NCBI GenBank assembly: GCA_012845835.1
Contig: JABAKD010000006.1
Location: 7,424,637 to 7,488,636 of the forward strand
DNA from: Undaria pinnatifida
Taxonomy: Eukaryota; Sar; Phaeophyceae; Laminariales; Alariaceae
Length of the DNA stretch: 64,000 nt
Direction of reading: 5' to 3'
Made by a program: the position numbers and the translations under genes. How positions within the stretch are numbered: the stretch's first letter is position 1; each line of letters opens with the position of its first letter. Under the pieces are notes generated by a model. The model made no database searches and was not told where the DNA came from. It worked only from the letters and a program-made list of their open reading frames with translations. Below, piece after piece: positions 56,121 to 64,000 of the stretch.

Positions 56121-57226
56121 AGAGCAATAGTATTTTCGTTCCAAGACAAAGGGCAACCCCCTCACTGACCGTGCGACAGAAGAAAAGCCAGCATAGACCA
56201 TATAATTAGCGGTCACTAAATTCAAGTTCTGTGGCATGGGAGAGGCAACCCGAAAAAATCTCGAATACGTTTTGCAAGGGGCACACGCACAGCAGCGGAG
56301 GGTGTCAGTACAGCGGTGGAGTCGCATGGTCTGCGGTGGATCGTGTTGGGGTCTGAGAGACGTCGAATTATTGACCCAGGATCTGGTATACTACCTTTCA
56401 ATAGAAAAGATACTGCAGTCTGTCCGACTTTCAAGGTAGAACCAGAAATCGGCGCCTGTACTGAGACCCATATAATAGCCGTCTGTAGGCTTGTACATAA
56501 TGGGAAAAAAAAAATGGGAGCGCCGCCTGTTGTCCGGAGGGTCGAAACGGAGGGGACCAGGCACGGGCTCCGGGGCCGAGGCAATAAGTCATCCTGGCCG
56601 AGTGTCGGCACTTCAAGGAGGTCACGCCAAGGTCGGCCTGGCTTCTTCGGCAAAGTTGTACGATGTCCGATGAAGCCCTCGGAAAGCGGTTTGTCCGTCG
56701 CTGATATTGCTAATGGCCCAGCACGCTTGCCCTTGATTGCGCATATGCCTGGGGATCGAAGCACAACAAAAAAAGGAAGGACGTGTCGGAGGGTGATGCT
56801 GTGGTTTGTGCTGGCTTCTTGCAGAGTTGTGCAGGTAAACGCTGAGCGCAAAGCTGGCTAATTTGTAACATGCTGGCTGAGCGCTGAGCGAACAAGTCCG
56901 GTGGTTGAGGCTTGGGTCGGCTCCTCTGCGAAGTTGAGTGGCAGCTGGCGGAGGGCGAGGCTACCAGAAGGCCTGTCGGGCGTCCAAGCTCAGGGAACCC
57001 TGTTTCCGAAGAACATTGCTCCTGCGTGCCGCATCGTCTGCTGGATGGGTGCCGAGCGACCAAACTATTTTGTATCGAAAAGATCAGAGCTCAAAAATGA
57101 AGCATCTTCTGCGCGAAGACCAAGGGTGTCGCCAATGTGTCGCGCGGACGGTGACTGCCAGGAGGCTCTTGCCGTCTCGCTGTTGTTGTGGTCACCGCCG
57201 GGAGGGAAGAGTACCTCACCAATTGA
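56121..57226 (-). other. 5' leader of the 5.7-kb element, ORF of unknown meaning
   Basis: The minus frame 56222-56851 (209 codons) is open and on the sense strand of the element. It starts without clear context and has no recognisable domain. It may be a coincidence or a remnant; it was not called as a gene. Confidence 0.3.
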
Positions 57227-57757
57227 TGTTAAGAAAATTAGTGGGGTATTAGTACGTTTGACCACTTGCAAAAGGTTAACCAATAGCTTACCCAAACTAA
57301 GCCTTATAACACTCTCCCCCCCTGAAACGGCGAAATAGCAGGTCGGCCGGTTATTCGGGCAGACCTACCTGTCAAGGCTTAGTTTGGGTAAGCTGTTGGT
57401 CAACATTTTGCAAGTGGTAAAACGGACTAATACCCCACTAATACCTTAACAAATAAATAAATAATGTCGTCGTCGATAGACCATGGTTTTTTTGGGTCGT
57501 GGTTTCAAGTCCCACATCCACCATAATAAACTTTTTCAGACTTTCCCCATGTTGAACTTGAAAAATACCCTCCCCGGTATACCCAGGAAATGAGACAGCT
57601 TGGATATTGACAGGTCGGCCCGTATATCCGGCCGACCTGGTATCCCGCCGTTTCAGAGGGGAAGAGTATTATAAGGCTTAGTTTGGGTAGGCTACGTGTT
57701 AGTTAGATTCTGCGAGTAAGCGGTCAAACGGACTATTACCTCACTGATACCTTAACA
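57227..57757. mobile_element. TRIM, copy 3, inverted chimeric form
   Basis: A plus-reading terminal repeat and part of the interior (57227-57369, ending in the AGGTCGGCCGG hairpin block) are joined directly to a complete TRIM in the opposite orientation (57370-57757). A single target duplication TTGA flanks the whole unit (57223-57226 and 57758-57761). This suggests one integration of an already rearranged, partly palindromic molecule rather than two insertions. The tRNA-like part reads GGTCGTGGTTTCAAGTCCCA in this copy. Confidence 0.75.
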
Positions 57758-57893
57758 TTGAGTTGTCACCGGAACAGAGCAAGAGCCGATCCGCGGGAAA
57801 ACGAAAAAAGCCTACCAAAAATAAAAAGCCCAAGAAGAGCGTATGGTAGGAGGGAGAATGCCACTCATCCCACTTCTGCTCGAAGATGCCATT

Positions 57894-58179
57894 TGCGAAG
57901 TTGCTAGGGGTGAGACACAGAGTATCCCTACAGGTCGACCAATTGGGCATGTCCCCGGGTTACTCACTTTCGTAGCTCAAAGCGGGAGAGAAGCAGCTTT
58001 CATGATTCCATCATAATCGAAGATGACAACTGGGACGGGAGGCACGAGTGCACGAGTCTCTCCGTCTTTTGAATACCCCGAATATAAAAACGCCATCCTA
58101 TTACTTACATGAAAACGTCCAATTAACTAAATAAATAAGGTAGTTGTTGTTGCCGTTTTTTCAAGGCCATACCTTAGCA
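57894..58179 (-). repeat. 5' LTR of the 5.7-kb element
   Basis: Same blocks as 52500-52816 with one edge unit. It carries a small duplication of GCACGAGT (at about 58042-58052) and scattered substitutions. Confidence 0.85.
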
Positions 58180-58183
58180 CTAC

Positions 58184-58564
58184 GGCGTATTGTCATGCAG
58201 GGATAGGGTAGTCGGACATAACCGTATGGTAAACAATCGACATGTCAATTCTCAACATGACGACTGCTTCTTGGTGGCTTGATGAGGAAACTAGTTGAAT
58301 AGTGCCGCTATATGGTACTAGTAATACTGTAAATATTTGTAAAGCTGAGTTCGATCTAAATCCTTTTCTTGGTCCATCTCAAAGCTGAATGATGTGTAAT
58401 TTTTACTGTTTAAATATTTGCATATAGAACACACCATAGATAGATAGGTACCATTCGTCGTATTACTCGTATTTCACGGAAATCAAGACGCACCAAATAA
58501 ATACCAGGCATTGTATCATTAACGTACAAACAACATCATCACGTAAAACAATTTTCCTCCTTTC
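58184..58564. other. Unassigned sequence outside the 5.7-kb element
   Basis: AT-rich and without recognised features. Confidence 0.35.
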
Positions 58565-59200
58565 CACCTCATCCTTATGGTTTATATATAGAGTATTGAG
58601 CACCTGCATTTAACACGCAGGTAGAACATTTTGCTCGCATCCACCACCGTTCCCCCCCGTTCCCCCACACCACTCTCCTTCGCTGCCCCACCAAAAAATT
58701 ACCCCCCCTTCCCCCCCTCCCCACACACACGCACACAAAGTCACCCTCCCCCCCCTCCCCCGCCGCCCCACCACGAGTATAATCTGCCATGTAATAATAA
58801 ACACTACCCGGCACAGGTGATATCACCTCTTCATCCTTCGAGCCATCCATGCGGTAGCTCCAATTCAATTAGTACTGGTCTTTAAGTTCAAATTAATCTC
58901 TACCCCGTCCCCTCCTTCCCGGCCACCCCCACCATCACCTAGACCTATTGTCAATAATAGCACCACGAAATGTACAGTAAGCTCCCCCTATAATACACGT
59001 ATGCGACATAAAACTGGTGGAATCCCCCCCCCGCCCGCCTGCCCCCCCTCCCCTTACCGATTATTCGGCTAACAGGATGTACATCATGCCATTCATGATA
59101 AACTGACGCATCCCTTCCACACAGCCGTCAGGTTTTGCCCCCTCAGAAGCGGGTGTTGCAAAACAGCATCGCATGTATAAAAAATGTTCCTCCCATCCAC
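58565..59200 (-). repeat. Family A repeat, distal-half copy
   Basis: The antisense sequence starts with the CTGCATTTAACACGCAGGTA motif. It continues through C-tracts and ACCATCACCTAGACC (the inverse of the GGTCTAGGTGATGGT motif) to CCGTCAGGTTTTGCCCCCTC. It is a second version of the sequence in 59575-60900. Confidence 0.65.
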
Positions 59201-59216
59201 CTCATGCTTTTGAGAT

Positions 59217-59569
59217 GTTAGTGGGGTATTAGTCCGTTTGACCACTTGCAAAAGGGTTACCCAAACTAAGCCTTATAACACTTCCCCCCCCGTGAAACGG
59301 CGGGATAGCAGGTCGGCCGGATATACGGGCGGACTTGTCAATATCCAAGCGGTTTCATTTCCTGGGGGTACCGGGGAGAGTAATTTTTAAGTTCGACATG
59401 GGGAAAGTTTGAAAGCAATTATTGTTATGGGTGGTGGGGATCGAACCCACGACCCAAAAACCCATGGTCTGTCGACGACGCCATTTGTTAAGGTATTAGT
59501 GGGGTATTAGTCCGTTTGACCACTTGCAAAAGGTTAACCAGTAGCTTACCCAAACTAAGCCTTATAACA
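59217..59569 (-). mobile_element. TRIM, copy 4
   Basis: The left repeat starts TGTTAGTGGGGTATTAGTCC with a short deletion; the right repeat ends CCTTATAACA. The antisense tRNA-like segment is the clearest in the window (GGGGATCGAACCCACGACCC). The polypurine candidate appears in antisense as CTTCCCCCCCCGTG. No target duplication was found. Confidence 0.8.
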
Positions 59570-59574
59570 GTACC

Positions 59575-61355
<1,781 letters not shown>

Positions 61356-61699
61356 CACACCAGGTATGAAAAAAACTAAAGGTTCAACGAACTAACAACG
61401 TGGACTTGAGGTAATCAATGGTTACGTGGTGCGTGCGACTTTCAACCACGGCAGCCTGGTTCTAATTCAACGATAGCTCCCCCCAAACAAACCAGCGATT
61501 TTCTTTATCGAACGTTTCATGGCTGCTCGGCACGAGGGAGGATGCTATGAAAAACATGCCCTTTCCATTTTTTCTTGTTCGCAAAGGACTATCGAACGAC
61601 GATGTCGCGGTGGCAAGGAGCAACGTATTTCAGGAGACACGCCCGGGAACTGGATTCTAAACCAGCGATTTCGTTAACGAAAAGTTGGGGGGGCTACCG
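61356..61699. other. Unassigned sequence
   Basis: Contains two near-copies of a CGATTTCKTTAWCGAA..GTT phrase (61497 and 61667). No gene was recognised. Confidence 0.35.
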
Positions 61700-61965
61700 T
61701 AGAACTACGCGGCGGTGTTATCGTCAGGTCCACGGTGTTTCCTTTCGTGCTACGGAGTTGCTAGTAGTATCCCTGCTACAACGGCGGGTCTTTTAGCGCG
61801 TGTTACGCATTCCTTGACCCCGGGGGTGGTGAGTTATCGTCCCCGGAATCTTAAAGCGATGTGTGTGTTGTCTTCGCATAAAGCCGTTCTCTCTACCCAA
61901 CGACGTCAGTACATCCAGAGCGATGTAAGCATATTTGAAGCGGGGACAACCAACTGCTGTATGGG
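61700..61965 (-). mobile_element. Fragment related to the TA-flanked transposon at 26152
   Basis: GACCCCGGGGGTGGTGAGTT, ATCGTCCCCGGAATCTTA and AGCGGGGACAACC are inverse counterparts of the first 150 bp of the 26152 element (AACTCACCATCCCCGGGGTC). The outer end and the rest of the element are missing. Confidence 0.55.
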
Positions 61966-62260
61966 TTTGATTGATAGATGGATGGCGGGGTAACGAAACT
62001 TGATTGGGAGATAGCTGGCCGATCTGTCACTCGCCCGAAATATGAGGCGAAATATGGGTGTTGCGTTGCGCACGTACCCGAGGGAGAATCTATTATGAAC
62101 ACAACATAATAATCGTTGGAGCAGTACCGGGGCCTGGGGTGCCGTCGCCACGCTTTTTGCTCGCCATAGAGACAGGTCCATCCTGGCTTGAGGCCCCACG
62201 CCCCAGCATAGCGGCGGCAGCTAACTTCGAGGGGGCGGGGATCATCTCATAGAAACTACC

Positions 62261-62536
62261 ATGAGGACCCTATTGCGCCTGAGCGTCGTGGCCGCTGCTG
62301 CCGTGCTGCCTGCCTACCCTCGGGTTGGAGCGTTCGTATTGCCCGTGAGTTCTTCCGCCAGAGGCTTCTCACAGGAGAGCGTTGGTAGCAGCAGCAACAG
62401 TCGATGGGCTGCATCGACCCCAAGCCCTGCTTCCGCTCCGGCTACGATTGCGAAGGAATCGAAGAGCAACCCCAAGCGCGTGCTGGTGGAGAACAACGGG
62501 TCCACCTTGTCGAAGGATGTCGTTGCTGCTGTGGAG
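62261..62536 (+). CDS. Plastid-targeted protein, first exon (product unknown)
   Basis: ATG at 62261 lies in a favourable context (ACCATGAGG). Residues 1-25 are a signal peptide (RTLLRLSVVAAAAVLPAYPR). The next residues, VGAFVLP, match the ASAFAP-type junction with the required Phe. A Ser/Thr/Ala-rich transit-like region follows to about residue 68. The mature protein appears to begin near KSNPKRVLVENNGSTLSKDV. The frame reaches a consensus donor GAG/GTACGC at 62537 after 92 codons, phase 0. Signal peptide plus F-motif transit peptide directs proteins across the four membranes of heterokont plastids (established knowledge). No second exon was recognised; it may lie beyond the transposon at 63010 or outside the window. 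I do not recognise the mature product. Confidence 0.7.
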
Positions 62537-62538
62537 GT

Positions 62539-62984
62539 ACGCAGGCCCAAACAATCTTGGCCCCGCTGTACTGCGGTACCCTTTAGCGTGCGGGCCCCTT
62601 TAGTACGGTTATGAGGGAGCTAAAATCGCATGTATGTCTCGACCTCGTCCTGCAGTAATGCTAGAGAGTTCCGCATCATTTTCCCCTTTGTTTAGTCTAG
62701 TTGTTTAGACTAGTTGTTTAGGTGGAGTGTATTTAATGGAGCGAGGCAACGCAATAGTGCGGGTCCAACGTACGTAGTAGGTGTGCCAAGATGCTACCTC
62801 GGGTTGACCCCGATGTGTGTACTATACGAGTACCTGGTATACTGCTGTTCGTTCGTCGACAACGATTGCTGGTCATCATGTTGATTTGCATGTTGTTTGG
62901 AGCTGGTTATAAATGCCATGATGGGATAGGAGGCGAGAAGAGGAAAGGAGCCGCCTTTAGCGCAATTTGCACCATTGTTATAAA
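62539..62984 (+). other. Probable intron or intergenic sequence
   Basis: After the donor at 62537 no open frame resembles a continuing exon. A tandem CTAGTTGTTTAG repeat is at 62696-62719. Confidence 0.35.
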
Positions 62985-63009
62985 CTAGAATACAAGAATA
63001 CACTCCAGC

Positions 63010-63687
63010 CGAGGGCGCCCTGGCAGACTTTTTTTTGCACCTCAAATAAAAAAAATGTCAGAATGGAAATCTAGCCGGAGCGCTGTGATCGCAGGACGAT
63101 TTAGAAGATAAACTTGTAGTCTTGAGTGTTTTTTTTTTCTCATTTTTTTCCATTTTTGATCATTTTTTTTTTTGAGACCCCCCCCCATGCCGCTGTGATC
63201 GCACGGAGATTTAAAAGCTTTTCATTTTGTTTCTCCATTTTTAGATCACTTGGGTTTAGGTACCCCCCCCCTGCCGCGCTAGTAACTAATTGGCGCTGTC
63301 ATCGATAAGCAATAACGCAGGCACAAGGTGCTGAAGTCCGCCTTACGAGCGGTTCTTGGAAGGACGCAGTACACTCTTCATACGATTCACCGAACACCTC
63401 ATGGCACTTCGCGTTCGGCGCAAGCACTGTCTGCCTGTTTTGTGAATACCTGACGTGCGCCGTCCCGGCATAGTAAGGATGCGAGGGTCTATGGTCATAC
63501 AACCACGGCCATGCACACTCTGAGTCCCCCCCTCCTCGCGTTACCGTGCTGTGATGTCAAAATAAAAAAAATGGAAAACAAAAAGTCTTCATAAAATCAT
63601 ACTGCGATCACAGCGCTCTGGTTAGTTTTCTATTCTGACCATTCTTTTATTTGAGGTATATGCTATCTCAATCCCCGGGCACCCTCG
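63010..63687. mobile_element. Inverted-repeat (foldback-type) DNA transposon with 7-bp target duplication
   Basis: The ends are CGAGGGCGCCC and its inverse GGGCACCCTCG. The homologous arms continue inward through ACCTCAAATAAAA, GTCAGAATGGAAA and GAGCGCTGTGATCGCAG, giving imperfect arms of over 90 bp. CTCCAGC is present exactly at 63003-63009 and 63688-63694 while uninterrupted family A has it once, proving the boundaries. No transposase is encoded. A 7-bp duplication does not by itself fix the superfamily. Confidence 0.8.
63370..63531 (+). repeat. Dispersed repeat R2, copy 2
   Basis: Matches 2918-3111 (GTCTGCCTG, CGTCCCGGCATAGTA, GGTCTATGGTCATAC). It lies in the interior of the inverted-repeat transposon. 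Confidence 0.6.
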
Positions 63688-64000
63688 CTCCAGCTGCGAG
63701 ATCGGCGATTACGTCGAAACTCATGTTTGCAAGCTGCGTGTGTTACTCCGGTCGCACGCATTACTGGGTGTGTGTCCTCATTAAGGATATTATAGGTCGG
63801 CGACTCCCCTTAGGACTAGCTTGTGCCAGGGTCAACAGGGTGATGCCAGCCAATCTGTGCACGGAAGCACGTTTTGAAAGGGGACAAAATCTGACGGCTC
63901 GGGAAGGAAATGCATGAGTTACCTACGTAAATCCTGTAAGACGTATAACCGGTGGGGGGGGGGGGCGGTTTTGTGGGCCGAGGGAGGGGGAGATTTCCAA

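Larger units (their letters stand above)
52500..58179 (-). mobile_element. Complete 5.7-kb LTR element with gag-like ORF only (TR-GAG/LARD-like)
   Basis: Direct repeats (52500-52816 and 57894-58179) have TG..CA ends, and the whole element is flanked by CTAC on both sides (52496-52499 and 58180-58183). On the minus strand the LTR at 57894 is followed by aa and TGGCATCTTCGAGCAG (primer-site candidate). The other LTR is preceded by CAGGGTGGGCTAT (polypurine candidate). The only notable coding remnant is gag-like (52883-54500), at the 3' end; the preceding 3.4 kb is a repeat-rich leader. RT and integrase are absent, so movement must use enzymes from elsewhere (inference). A M1 MITE and a TRIM are nested inside. 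Confidence 0.8.
62985..63965 (+). repeat. Family A repeat, copy split by a transposon
   Basis: AATACACTCCAGC at 62997-63009 resumes after the insertion as CTCCAGCTGCGAGATCGGCG at 63688. It continues through CTCCGGTCGCACGCATTAC, GTCGGCGACTCCCC, GGGTCAACAGGGTGAT and GTATAACCGGTGGGGGGG to the window end. Confidence 0.8.

Overview
This window looks like repeat-dense nuclear DNA from a stramenopile alga, most likely a brown alga (inference). The best clue is the coding start at 62261. It begins with a signal peptide followed by a GAF-V motif like the ASAFAP motif of heterokont bipartite plastid presequences, and it ends at a GT splice donor. No prokaryotic gene organisation, rRNA gene, canonical tRNA gene or CRISPR array was seen. 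Nearly all long reading frames lie in simple repeats or on the wrong strand of repeats, so protein-coding content is very low.

Three host coding candidates are supported. (1) A secreted cysteine-rich protein at 14744 has a probable 3' exon at 16686-16837 encoding a hydrophobic C-terminal tail; two decayed copies of that tail follow downstream. (2) A plastid-targeted protein has its first exon at 62261-62536. (3) A short C-terminal fragment rich in Ala, Lys and Glu lies at about 10015-10233.

Layout: 0-8 kb holds a MITE, a two-phase pentanucleotide array, an 11-bp palindromic satellite with a small LTR element (TRIM) inside it, and a tRNA-derived SINE. 8-18 kb holds SINEs, MITEs (one with Harbinger-like TAA duplications), the 3' fragment of a large LTR element, and the secreted-protein gene. 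18.6-22.8 kb is a decayed Ty1/copia element on the minus strand (gag, protease, integrase, RT, RNase H). 25.8-27.4 kb has tRNA-like tandem units and a TA-flanked DNA transposon. 28.2-29.3 kb is a long copy of a G-tract-rich interspersed repeat, called family A here. 29.4-40.5 kb is an approximately 11-kb LTR-bounded element without recognisable retroviral genes. 41-52 kb is a patchwork of tandem duplications, minisatellites, a SINE, a TRIM and family A copies. 52.5-58.2 kb is a complete 5.7-kb minus-strand LTR element with a 4-bp target duplication and only a gag-like ORF. 58.2-64 kb has family A copies (one carrying a TTG array of about 90 units), a TRIM, the plastid-protein exon, and an inverted-repeat transposon with a clean 7-bp target duplication.

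The elements can be read as a network. Several non-autonomous LTR families (84-bp LTR TRIM, 5.7-kb gag-only element, 11-kb element) share features such as TG..CA ends, 4-bp duplications, an 'aa-TGGC' primer-site layout or a near-identical polypurine tract. They probably depend on an autonomous partner that is not in this window. All coordinates and comparisons were made by eye; no identity scores or database searches were run.
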